From NCBI RefSeq assembly GCF_900130045.1, contig NZ_FQXT01000002.1:186001-250000 (forward strand): a stretch of DNA of 64,000 nucleotides, read 5' to 3'. Every line of letters starts with the position of its first letter. Position 1 is the stretch's first letter. Below are positions 16,284-24,325 of the stretch, one piece after another. Below the pieces are notes generated by a model. It had not been told where the DNA came from. It saw only the letters and a list, made by a program, of their open reading frames with translations, and did no database searches. The position numbers were made by a program, and so were the translations under genes. The DNA is from Leeuwenhoekiella palythoae. GTDB lineage: Bacteria; Bacteroidota; Bacteroidia; Flavobacteriales; Flavobacteriaceae.

Positions 16284-17216
16284 ATGCATTTTTCAAACTA
16301 CATCAGCGACTTACTTTATAGATACGAGTGTGTGATCGTTCCCGGCTTTGGAGCGTTTTTAGCACACCGCGTTTCTGCATATCACGACGAAAGCGCACAG
16401 GCCTTTTTCCCACCTAAAAAACGTATTTCTTTTAATGCACAATTGAAAGAAAATGATGGACTATTAGCTAATTATGTCGCTTCGGCAGAGCATTTAAGCT
16501 ATGAAAGTGCATTACTAAAAGTGCAAGAATTCGCTGTGAATATTCAGCAAAAATTGAATGCTGAAGAAACGCTTGTATTTGATAAAATTGGTACCTTGTC
16601 TCAAAATGAAGCCGGAAACTTGAGTTTTGAGCCTGAGCAATCTACCAATTATTTAACCGAAGCTTTTGGTCTTGCCTCGTATACCGCTCAACCGGTGACA
16701 CGCGAAGTATTAGCGCAAGAAGCCGAAGCTCTTGAAGAGAAAGCGCCTATACACCTCACTCCTGCCCGCCGCTCAAACGGCTGGATGAAGTATGCCGCAG
16801 TAGGATTGCTTACCATAGGTTTATCTGGAGCATTAGGCTTTTTATATTTCAAGGATATTGCAGATCATAATTTTGCCGAAAAACAAAAGGCAGAAAGTCA
16901 GATCGAAAATACCATTCAGCACGCGACCTTCACGATTGATAATCCGTTGCCTGCCGTTACTTTGAATGCCTTTAAACCAAAAGGAAATTTTCACATCGTA
17001 GCAGGAGCTTTTAGAATTCCTGAAAATGCTGAAACACGTGTAAATCAACTGCGCGAAGCCGGTTATAAAGCACGCACTTTAGGTGAAAACAAATACGGCT
17101 TGCATCAAGTGGTTTACGGAAGTTACACAGATCGCACCGAAGCTCTAAAAGAATTACGCAACATACGTAACACAGATAATCCTAATGCTTGGATGCTGAT
17201 CCAGGAATTGAATTAA
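16284..17216 (+). CDS. HU-CCDC81 and SPOR domain membrane protein
   Basis: Probably binds denuded peptidoglycan at the septum through its C-terminal SPOR domain while its N-terminus faces the cytoplasm. In order: a tandem of bacterial CCDC81-like HU domains (about 1-130, beginning with the IVPGFGAFLAH stretch), a linker, one membrane helix (about 168-188), a periplasmic linker and the SPOR domain (about 232-310, FHIVAGAFRIPENAETRVNQ). Length 310 aa. The combination is common in Bacteroidota and suggests a link between the nucleoid or a cytoplasmic partner and the cell wall, but the function is unproven. It is followed by the terminator at 17242-17269. Confidence 0.88.
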   Translation: MHFSNYISDLLYRYECVIVPGFGAFLAHRVSAYHDESAQAFFPPKKRISFNAQLKENDGLLANYVASAEHLSYESALLKVQEFAVNIQQKLNAEETLVFDKIGTLSQNEAGNLSFEPEQSTNYLTEAFGLASYTAQPVTREVLAQEAEALEEKAPIHLTPARRSNGWMKYAAVGLLTIGLSGALGFLYFKDIADHNFAEKQKAESQIENTIQHATFTIDNPLPAVTLNAFKPKGNFHIVAGAFRIPENAETRVNQLREAGYKARTLGENKYGLHQVVYGSYTDRTEALKELRNIRNTDNPNAWMLIQELN

Positions 17217-17241
17217 AGGTTTATTTTTACGATTAATATGC

Positions 17242-17269
17242 AAAAGCCTCCAAACTAGGAGGCTTTTTT
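17242..17269 (+). terminator. Terminator of the SPOR gene
   Basis: Ten-base stem AAAAGCCTCC (17242-17251) and GGAGGCTTTT (17258-17267), six-base loop, T-run to 17269; 25 bases after the stop. Confidence 0.85.
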
Positions 17270-17301
17270 GATTTTCTACCGGCTTTTTCTTCCTATTTTT
17301 G
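17267..17301 (+). promoter_or_regulatory. Probable promoter of the thioesterase gene
   Basis: TATTTTTG at 17294-17301 is a perfect TAnnTTTG -7 element. TTTG at 17267-17270 may be the -33 element, but the 23-base spacer is a little long and it overlaps the preceding terminator. Confidence 0.45.
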
Positions 17302-17315
17302 CCGAAAATCAAACT

Positions 17316-17825
17316 ATGAAAGCAAAAACGCCTTCTGAATCGCGTACCACGCAAACCGATCTGGTTTTGCCGAATGAAACGAACCCTTTAAACAATATGT
17401 TTGGAGGCGAACTTCTTGCACGTATGGATCGTGTTGCGAGTATTACCGCCAGAAGACATTCGCGCCGAATTGTAGTTACTGCATCGGTAAATCACGTGGC
17501 GTTTAATAAAGCGATTCCGTTGGGGAGTGTAGTGACTGTAGAAGCTTCGATTTCCAGAGCTTTTAAGACCTCTATGGAAGTTGTGATCGATGTGTGGGTA
17601 GAAGACCGCGAAAATGGCCTTAAATCAAAAGCAAACGATGCAATTTACACCTTTGTTGCCGTAGATGAAACCGGAATGCCCGTGCCTATCCCTCAAATTA
17701 AACCGGAAACCGAAAAAGAAATCCAGCGTTATGATGCCGCTTTACGCAGAAAACAACTCAGTCTTGTTCTCGCCGGAAAAATGGAAGCTAAAGAAGCTAC
17801 TGAATTAAAAGCGCTTTTTGAGTAA
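17316..17825 (+). CDS. Acyl-CoA thioesterase (hotdog fold)
   Basis: Cytoplasmic hydrolase of acyl-CoA to free acid and CoA. The hotdog signature is visible: NPLNNMFGGELLARMDRVASITARRH followed by the central hydrophobic strands and VNHVAFNKAIPLGSVV, as in the YciA/BACH acyl-CoA hydrolase family. I choose the ATG at 17316 (169 aa, MKAKTPSESR) because the frame upstream runs through the promoter box at 17294-17301. Single-gene unit with its own promoter and terminator (17845-17874). The chain length it prefers cannot be read from the sequence. Confidence 0.9.
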   Translation: MKAKTPSESRTTQTDLVLPNETNPLNNMFGGELLARMDRVASITARRHSRRIVVTASVNHVAFNKAIPLGSVVTVEASISRAFKTSMEVVIDVWVEDRENGLKSKANDAIYTFVAVDETGMPVPIPQIKPETEKEIQRYDAALRRKQLSLVLAGKMEAKEATELKALFE

Positions 17826-17844
17826 GCCAGTTCAATCATAAAAC

Positions 17845-17874
17845 AAAAACGGGAAGCAGTTGCTTCCCGTTTTT
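17845..17874. terminator. Bidirectional terminator
   Basis: Thirteen-base stem, AAAAACGGGAAGC (17845-17857) and GCTTCCCGTTTTT (17862-17874), tetraloop AGTT; serves the convergent thioesterase and amidohydrolase genes. Confidence 0.88.
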
Positions 17875-17889
17875 TGTTTAGTACGTATA

Positions 17890-19308
17890 CTAGTTTCTAT
17901 AATCTAGTGCCGGTTCTCGATCTCCCAATAAAGGGATATATTCAAAATCTTCGCCGCGCTTTTCTTCAAATTCAGTCCAAGCTGCTTTAAGAATTTCGGG
18001 TTGGTCAAATAAGTCCATACCGGTTTTAGCCATAGTTTTTGCCGCTACCATCATTCCTTTGGTGCCTATACTGGTTCCACCCGCTGCCACTGCTTGCCAA
18101 CTGTGTGCAGGTGTTCCCGGTACCCAAGTAGCCGTATACAGGCCAACGGTAGGTACGGTAAAACTCACGTCTCCCACATCTGTAGAGCCGCCCGCTTCAG
18201 GAATAGGGTTGTACTCACTTATACCTTCTACATTTTTTACATCAAGGTCTGTATTCAAGCTTGTAGCAATTTCTTCGGCAAACTCACGTTCTTCGGGCGT
18301 ATAGGTATATCCACCAACCTCTTTCAAGTTGTCATACATAAGTTTCTGTAGCGTAAGATTGGGTAGTAATTCGTGCGTTCCGCCAATCATTTCATAATCC
18401 ATTGTTGTACCGGTTCCTAGTGCTGCTCCTTCAGCTGCTTTAACCATTCGGTCAAACACATCGATCACCACATCTCGGGTCGTGTGGCGCGCATAATAAT
18501 ATACCTCAGCAAAATCAGGAACAACATTGGGCGCCTTTCCTCCTTCAGTGATCACGTAATGAATACGGGTATCTTCGGGCACATGCTCGCGCATCATATT
18601 GACCATATAATTCATCGCTTCCACGCCATCTAATGCAGAACGCCCTTTCTCAGGAGCGCCAGCTGCGTGTGCGGCTATTCCGTGAAATCTAAATTTAGCC
18701 GATTTGTTTGCTAATGCCGCGCCGGGATCAGCGCCGTTAGAATTTCCCGGATGCCAATTGATCACCGCATCCACATCGTCAAAAAGTCCGGCGCGCGTTA
18801 AATATACTTTACCCGAACCTCCTTCTTCGGCAGGACATCCGTAAAAACGAATGGTTCCTGATGTTCCTGTATTTTCCAGATAGTGTTTTATTGAAATCGC
18901 CGCGGCCGCAGATGCTGTACCAAACAAATGATGCCCGCACGCGTGTCCGGCCACACCGCCGTTTGATTCTTTATGCGCAACGGCCTTTTGCGATAAACCA
19001 GGCAAGGCATCATATTCTCCTAAAACCGCGATCACCGGCTTACCCGAACCATAACTCGCAACAAAAGCAGTAGGCATTCCCGCCACGCCGGCTTCAATGG
19101 TAAAATCTTCTTCTTTTAAAGTTTTTTGAAGTAAAGCAACGCTTTGTTCTTCTTGATATCCCATTTCGGCAAAAGACCATATTTTATGGGCGATCTCGCC
19201 GTAGGCTTGGGTGTTTTGATCAAGCTGTTCTAAAACTTGCTCTTGTTTGTTTTGGGCGAAAAGAATCGTGGAGAGTAAACACGTAAAAAGGAAGGTAGTT
19301 TTTTTCAT
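17890..19308 (-). CDS. Exported AbgB-like M20 amidohydrolase
   Basis: Metal-dependent hydrolase of the M20/ArgE family resembling AbgB (aminobenzoyl-glutamate hydrolase subunit). A signal peptide (about 1-18, ending LFAQ) sends it to the periplasm. Metal-site motifs seen: GEYDALPG, HACGHHLFG, the CPAEEGGSGK stretch with paired glutamates, and INWHPG. A dimerisation domain lies in the middle (about 200-320). Length 472 aa. Transcribed alone or with the EnvC operon upstream, from which it is separated by 68 bases. The substrate is unknown; N-acyl amino acids or p-aminobenzoyl-glutamate-like amides are possible. Confidence 0.88.
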   Translation of the reverse strand: MKKTTFLFTCLLSTILFAQNKQEQVLEQLDQNTQAYGEIAHKIWSFAEMGYQEEQSVALLQKTLKEEDFTIEAGVAGMPTAFVASYGSGKPVIAVLGEYDALPGLSQKAVAHKESNGGVAGHACGHHLFGTASAAAAISIKHYLENTGTSGTIRFYGCPAEEGGSGKVYLTRAGLFDDVDAVINWHPGNSNGADPGAALANKSAKFRFHGIAAHAAGAPEKGRSALDGVEAMNYMVNMMREHVPEDTRIHYVITEGGKAPNVVPDFAEVYYYARHTTRDVVIDVFDRMVKAAEGAALGTGTTMDYEMIGGTHELLPNLTLQKLMYDNLKEVGGYTYTPEEREFAEEIATSLNTDLDVKNVEGISEYNPIPEAGGSTDVGDVSFTVPTVGLYTATWVPGTPAHSWQAVAAGGTSIGTKGMMVAAKTMAKTGMDLFDQPEILKAAWTEFEEKRGEDFEYIPLLGDREPALDYRN

Positions 19309-19376
19309 ATAAAATCAGTTTGAAGAATTTGTGCACTTCTAAAATACAACAATCTGATTTTACGAACTATACTCTA

Positions 19377-20630
19377 CTACATATTGTAAATCCAGTCTTC
19401 AGGATTCAAGCGCTCTGAATCTTTATAAACTAAAAATTTCAAAATGGTTTTTCCATTAAATGAGTTCTCAGCAATTTCTCCTAAGGCTTGTTTTGTTGAA
19501 ACTTGATCGTTCACCTTAACCTTAAGGTTTTTTAAGTTTTGATACACTGTGAGGTAATTACCGTGACGAATGAGTATAGTATAACCACCGCCTCGTATTA
19601 ATTGCACTTGTTGTACGGTGCCTTTAAATGCTGCACGCGCAACACTACCGGGTGCAGTCTCAATCTCGACACCACTATTGTATGTGGTAATATTAGGAAG
19701 CGTAGGATGCTTTGAGGTTCCGAATTTTTTATACACCCTGCCTCGTTCCACAGGCCAGTCCATTCTCCCTTTATTAGAGGCAAAATCATTAGCAAGTGCT
19801 TTTGCCGCCGGAGTCAACGCAAAAGTAGGCATCGCTCCCTTTTTGATCTCTGTTTCAGAAGTAGTGGTAGCGCCACTTTCCTTTTTAGAAGCAGCGATCG
19901 CTTCCCGAATCAATCGGTCTATTTCCCGGTCAATGCGATTGGCTTCGGCTTGCTTTTTATTGATCTGCGCAGCATAAGAGGATTCTTTCTCACGTATGGT
20001 CGCGATCAACGCATCTTGCTGTTTTTTCTCATCTTCAAGCTTTTCTTGCTCTCTTTTGTTTTGAGCGATCAATTGCTGTTTTTCTTCTTTTTGATCTATG
20101 AGCTTGGTATTAGTTTCTTGTAAAAGTGTTGTACGCTCTTTAATCTGGTCGCCTTGTTTTTTGCGGTAATTGCTGTACTGTTTCATATACTGCACCCGCT
20201 TATAAGCTTGTAAAAAACTCTCTGAAGACAGCAAAAACATAATACGGCTCTGACTGCTTTTACTCTTGTATGACTTTTGTACCATCGCCGCGTAATCTTC
20301 TTTAAGCTTTGATAATTCGGCTCTCAGCTCACTAATTTTATTGATGTTTTGATTGATCTTTTGGGTGAGCAAATTCGCCTGACTGTTGGTTACCCTTATG
20401 AGGTTTTCCCGGGTTTTAATTTTTGAAGCTAAATCTTCAACCTGGCTCAGCACGTTAATCTCCTTCTTTTTATTGCTTTGTCGCAACTTGCTCAACTCTT
20501 CAATCTGACTCATCAGCGCGCGACGCTGGCGCTCCAGCTCAGCTTGTTTGTCATTTTGGGCAACAGCGAGTAACGAACTTAGCAAAAGTCCAAAAAATAG
20601 GGTGTATTTCAATTTCAGCTTCAACTGCAT
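19377..20630 (-). CDS. EnvC-like murein hydrolase activator (degenerate M23)
   Basis: Periplasmic protein expected to activate cell-separation amidases. Signal peptide (about 1-24, AVAQ), a long coiled coil (about 28-245) rich in Q, K and E, and a LytM/M23-like domain (about 300-410). The metal ligands are missing: where active M23 enzymes have HxxxD the sequence has SGVEIE, and in place of the HxH motif it has TILKFLVY. That is the signature of EnvC-type activators rather than peptidases. It overlaps the DUF4292 gene by one base (TAATG) and is the last gene of an envelope operon. Length 417 aa is normal for EnvC. Confidence 0.88.
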   Translation of the reverse strand: MQLKLKLKYTLFFGLLLSSLLAVAQNDKQAELERQRRALMSQIEELSKLRQSNKKKEINVLSQVEDLASKIKTRENLIRVTNSQANLLTQKINQNINKISELRAELSKLKEDYAAMVQKSYKSKSSQSRIMFLLSSESFLQAYKRVQYMKQYSNYRKKQGDQIKERTTLLQETNTKLIDQKEEKQQLIAQNKREQEKLEDEKKQQDALIATIREKESSYAAQINKKQAEANRIDREIDRLIREAIAASKKESGATTTSETEIKKGAMPTFALTPAAKALANDFASNKGRMDWPVERGRVYKKFGTSKHPTLPNITTYNSGVEIETAPGSVARAAFKGTVQQVQLIRGGGYTILIRHGNYLTVYQNLKNLKVKVNDQVSTKQALGEIAENSFNGKTILKFLVYKDSERLNPEDWIYNM

Positions 20631-21397
20631 TAAAGTTCGATTTCTTTTAAACCACCGGGAATATTAAACGGAAAACTCACTTCAGAATTAAAATCTAAAC
20701 CGCGGTATGTGATGTCAATAGTTGTGGTTTTTTCTGCCTCTTGTGCTTTCACGTGGATTTCTGAAGGAAAAAAGCCTTGTTGCTCCTCGATATAATCTCC
20801 GTAGGAAATGGTGAGGTCGCGCTGAGCTTCCCGCTGCGCCAGTCGCTGTTCTTGCAGCGTAAACGCCCCGCTGTTAAGATAGAAAAACAAATCAAACAAG
20901 GCAGATTGCTTGCGTGGTGCTACCAAATAACGCGAAGAGGTTGCGCCGGCGCTAAAACCCCCACTTCTTAAATCGTAAATAGGTTGCCCCAGCAGTAAAG
21001 CTTCCACTTGGTCATAATCTAGCTCTGTGCCTAGTAAATCACTTAATAATTCAAAGTCGCCGTCAAAGTAAGTACCGTCTATTTTCTCGTAGAATTGAAC
21101 ACGGTCTTTAGTAATCATTGCTTTCGCTAAAGAAATTCCCAAAACCGAAGCACTCATCCAGATGGTTTCTCCTTGTTTCATTCTTAGACTTACGGTTACA
21201 TTTTGTGTGGTCTCAGGATCTGAATAACGAATTTTAAGCCGTGCTGCCAACGTCTGAAACTCAGGGTGCGTGTCATAATGCGCTTTGATGATTTTTGCCG
21301 AAGCTAAATCTTCTGTAGATGCTGCATTTTTGGTCGCCTTACATCCCACAAGACCTATAAGCGTTAGCACTAAAATTCCTCGATATATCAATTGCAT
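20630..21397 (-). CDS. DUF4292 lipoprotein
   Basis: Lipoprotein with signal MQLIYRGILVLTLIGLVGC (cysteine 19). The mature 237 aa fit the DUF4292 family, which resembles LolA/LolB-type half-barrels in length and in repeated beta strands. It lies one base after the TPR gene and overlaps envC by one base, a conserved set in Bacteroidota. An outer-membrane role beside the TPR protein and the EnvC-like activator is likely; LolB-like lipid handling is only a guess. Confidence 0.85.
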   Translation of the reverse strand: MQLIYRGILVLTLIGLVGCKATKNAASTEDLASAKIIKAHYDTHPEFQTLAARLKIRYSDPETTQNVTVSLRMKQGETIWMSASVLGISLAKAMITKDRVQFYEKIDGTYFDGDFELLSDLLGTELDYDQVEALLLGQPIYDLRSGGFSAGATSSRYLVAPRKQSALFDLFFYLNSGAFTLQEQRLAQREAQRDLTISYGDYIEEQQGFFPSEIHVKAQEAEKTTTIDITYRGLDFNSEVSFPFNIPGGLKEIEL

Positions 21398-21398
21398 A

Positions 21399-22745
21399 CT
21401 ATTGTGTCAAATTTGTTAATCGCTTGCGATACACTGCGGCCTTTTCGGCATTTCCCAGCGTTTCGTAAGCGCGCGCAAGTTCGCTATAAAAATCGGCTTG
21501 CATTTGAGGATTTTCAATTACATAATCAATCCCCATCTCTAAATAATCTACCGCGTTCTGCGCTTTTCCTAAAGCGTTTTGCGCTACCCCATAAACTAAA
21601 TAAAATACCGCCTGCGCCGGATATAATGCCAGCGCTTCTTCACTTAACGCAGCAGCATTCTCAAACTGCTGTGCCTGTAATTGCAAGAGTACCAAATTAC
21701 GCAGCACATTTACATCGTCAGGATTTTTTTTATAAGCAGCCTCATAATAAGACAACGCCTTTGTTTTATCATTATTCTTTAGATAATAAGCTCCTAATTC
21801 TTCATTAACATCAGTCGCCTCTTCCTCAGAAAATAAAGCGATCGCTTGTTCTAATTCTGGTTCAAACTCTGGATTGCGATCTACAAAGATTAAAAAATCA
21901 TTAAGGACGCTATGTTTTGCTTTGGCTTCAACTTTTGAACTTTTCATCACACGTTCTAAAGATTGAAAAGCGCGCGCTACATCATTCTGTTCTAAATGAA
22001 ATTTGTACAGCGCCAAATGCACTTCATCTGCCTTTGGATTTACTTTAAGTAACTTTTGTGCAGTAGCATAAGCCTGTTGTGTTTTACCTTGTTCACTATA
22101 GATATAAATAAGATTCAGGTAATTTTTTTCGTTTTGCGGATTTTGAGCAATCGCGTCTAGAAGCATTTTTTCTTTATAATCACCTCCGCTCAATGCCATA
22201 GCCTGTTTTCTGATCTGATTGCGATAAGCATCTTTACCCAACGCTTCATCCAGCTCATCTAAAACGTCTAAGGCTTCTTTAAAGGCTCCCTTACGCACAT
22301 AAATACGCGCTAGATCTTCTTTATACTTAATGTCAAACTTAGCCAGGTCTTGAACGAGATCTATCGCTTTATCAAAATCCTGACGCGCATAGTACACTTC
22401 GTATAAAGCCTCCATTATATCCCGCTGATTGGCTTTAAGCTGAAGTGCTTTCAGGTAATTGTTTTCGGCTTCTTGAGTGTTGCCCAAAGCCGCCTCATTT
22501 TTACCTTTTTCAAAATATAAAATGGACTCTTGCGGCCGTAATGCGATGCATTTATCTAATGCTGCGATCGCGCGATCATAGTTCTCGATTCCTTTTTGCT
22601 TCAGCGCTTCAAAAAAAGATTCTTGAAAAGCGTCTGTAACATCTTCCAACTGATCTACATTCACGTCTTGCAAAGGTGTAGGCTCTTGGGCTTCCGCCAA
22701 AGGCGAAAACAAAAGCAACATTCCTAAAAACGCGAATCTTTTCAT
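21399..22745 (-). CDS. Exported TPR repeat protein
   Basis: 448-aa protein with a signal peptide (about 1-19, ending AEAQ) and TPR repeats through the rest of the chain, for example the stretches around 45-115, 200-255 and 310-440 with the A-G-Y-P pattern of tetratricopeptide helices. TPRs are protein-interaction scaffolds; this one is periplasmic or outer-membrane associated. One base separates it from the downstream DUF4292 gene, so the two and the EnvC-like gene are co-translated. Nine bases separate it from the sugar nucleotidyltransferase gene upstream. Confidence 0.88.
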   Translation of the reverse strand: MKRFAFLGMLLLFSPLAEAQEPTPLQDVNVDQLEDVTDAFQESFFEALKQKGIENYDRAIAALDKCIALRPQESILYFEKGKNEAALGNTQEAENNYLKALQLKANQRDIMEALYEVYYARQDFDKAIDLVQDLAKFDIKYKEDLARIYVRKGAFKEALDVLDELDEALGKDAYRNQIRKQAMALSGGDYKEKMLLDAIAQNPQNEKNYLNLIYIYSEQGKTQQAYATAQKLLKVNPKADEVHLALYKFHLEQNDVARAFQSLERVMKSSKVEAKAKHSVLNDFLIFVDRNPEFEPELEQAIALFSEEEATDVNEELGAYYLKNNDKTKALSYYEAAYKKNPDDVNVLRNLVLLQLQAQQFENAAALSEEALALYPAQAVFYLVYGVAQNALGKAQNAVDYLEMGIDYVIENPQMQADFYSELARAYETLGNAEKAAVYRKRLTNLTQ

Positions 22746-22754
22746 TCTGATCTT

Positions 22755-23765
22755 TTAAACCAACTCAGAATAGTCTCCTATGCTGATTGCCGTAAAGTTA
22801 CCATCGAATTTAGCATAATTACCAATCATAGCATTTTTTAACTGCGCATTAGTAACCTGACTATAATTCTGAATCAAACTTTCTTCAATGGTGCTATTTT
22901 CAATAACCGTGCCTTCACCTATAGAGACATTTGGGCCAATGGTAGCATCCTTTATCACTGCATTTTCACCAATATAACACGGCGGAATCACCGATGCATT
23001 CTCTAGTTGAGCTGAAGAAGCAACTAGGTGCGCACCTTCTTTGTGCAAAAACTGAAGCATTCTTCCGTTGGTCTCTACAGTTACATTTTTATTGCCACAG
23101 TCCATCCACTCATCGATTTTACCGGGTTTAAAAGTGTAGCCTTTCGCCTGCATTTGCTTGATCCCGTCGTTGATCTGATACTCGCCACCGTGCATCAATT
23201 TAGCATCTAAAACCGCCTGCAATTCGCTCTTGAGCACAGCTCCATCTTTAAAATAGTAAATGCCTATAACCGCAAGATCTGAAACGAAATCTTTGGGTTT
23301 TTCTACCAGACCTTCGATCTCATTGTTTTCATTTAGCGAAACTACGCCATAGGCTTCTGGATTTTTAACCTGTTTTACCCAGATCACACTGTCTGCTTCT
23401 TTATCTAACGTAAAATCTGCTCTGAAGAGTGTGTCTGCATAAGCAATTACACAAGGGCCGCTCAAAGATTGTTGCGCGCACATAATGGCGTGCCCGGTTC
23501 CTAAGGGTTTATCTTGATAATAAATGCTTCCTTTTGCGCCTAAATTTTGTGCGATTTGTTTGAGGTTATCTTCGGTTTCTTTACCAAAATCCTCTGCGAT
23601 CACGTACGCTACTTCTTCGATTTTCTCATCCAGAACGCTTGCGATATCTTCCACCAAACGCTGCACAATAGGTTTGCCCGCAATAGGGATTAAGGGTTTT
23701 GGAATGGTTAAGGTATGCGGCCGTAGTCGTGATCCACGACCTGCCATAGGGACTATGATTTTCAT
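22755..23765 (-). CDS. Sugar-phosphate nucleotidyltransferase
   Basis: Makes an NDP-sugar (likely UDP- or dTDP-linked) from NTP and a sugar 1-phosphate for glycan synthesis. The N-terminal pyrophosphorylase signature is PMAGRGSRLRPHT with the PKPLIPI lysine motif; D111 in IAYADTLF is the metal-binding acid. Residues about 240-336 form a left-handed beta-helix of hexapeptide repeats (for example PPCYIGENAVIKDATIGPN), so a second acyl- or regulatory domain may be present. Length 336 aa. It lies between dut and the TPR gene in the envelope operon; the exact nucleotide and sugar are not decided. Confidence 0.87.
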   Translation of the reverse strand: MKIIVPMAGRGSRLRPHTLTIPKPLIPIAGKPIVQRLVEDIASVLDEKIEEVAYVIAEDFGKETEDNLKQIAQNLGAKGSIYYQDKPLGTGHAIMCAQQSLSGPCVIAYADTLFRADFTLDKEADSVIWVKQVKNPEAYGVVSLNENNEIEGLVEKPKDFVSDLAVIGIYYFKDGAVLKSELQAVLDAKLMHGGEYQINDGIKQMQAKGYTFKPGKIDEWMDCGNKNVTVETNGRMLQFLHKEGAHLVASSAQLENASVIPPCYIGENAVIKDATIGPNVSIGEGTVIENSTIEESLIQNYSQVTNAQLKNAMIGNYAKFDGNFTAISIGDYSELV

Positions 23766-23858
23766 ACGTTTAAATTTCTGGTTGTTCTCTGCAAAAAGAA
23801 CCGTTATTAGAATTTAAAAGGCGTGTTTTGGGTGAATGCCTCTTAAATCATTAGCTCA

Positions 23859-24293
23859 TTATTTGGTTCCGGTACTTCCAAAACCTCCAGCGCCGCGAGC
23901 TGTTTCACTTAAAACTTCAACTTCATTCCAATCAGCACGCTCGTGTTTTGCGATGACTAGTTGGGCAATGCGTTCGCCATTTTCGATCGTAAAATCTTCG
24001 TTAGATAGGTTGACTAAAATCACGCCGATTTCCCCACGATAATCTGCATCAATCGTTCCCGGAGCGTTAAGCACAGTAATACCTTTTTTTGCTGCCAGAC
24101 CACTTCTGGGGCGCACCTGGGCTTCAATTCCCACAGGGAGTTCAATGAACAAACCTGTTTTGATGATCGCGCGTTCTAAAGGTTTTAAGGTCACCGGTGC
24201 ATCAAGTGCTGCGCGCAGATCCATTCCTGCAGAAGCTTCGGTCTCGTAATGCGGTAATGCGTGATTAGATGTATTGATAATGTTTATTTGCAT
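23859..24293 (-). CDS. dut: dUTP diphosphatase
   Basis: Trimeric enzyme hydrolysing dUTP to dUMP and PPi, protecting DNA from uracil and supplying dTMP synthesis. All five motifs are visible: [16 protein letters not shown], the [10 protein letters not shown] stretch, GERIAQLVI and the glycine-rich arm [12 protein letters not shown]. Length 144 aa is normal. It sits between a flippase gene (32 bases upstream) and the nucleotidyltransferase gene (93 bases downstream) on the minus strand; the housekeeping gene is embedded in an envelope operon. Confidence 0.97.
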   Translation of the reverse strand: MQINIINTSNHALPHYETEASAGMDLRAALDAPVTLKPLERAIIKTGLFIELPVGIEAQVRPRSGLAAKKGITVLNAPGTIDADYRGEIGVILVNLSNEDFTIENGERIAQLVIAKHERADWNEVEVLSETARGAGGFGSTGTK

Positions 24294-24325
24294 AATGTGC
24301 TTTTAAGTTCCACGCTGTGGAATTT

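Noticed and set aside
21392-21808. 138-codon plus-strand frame inside the TPR gene
   Set aside because: Shadow frame opposite a coupled operon; no promoter and no known domain.
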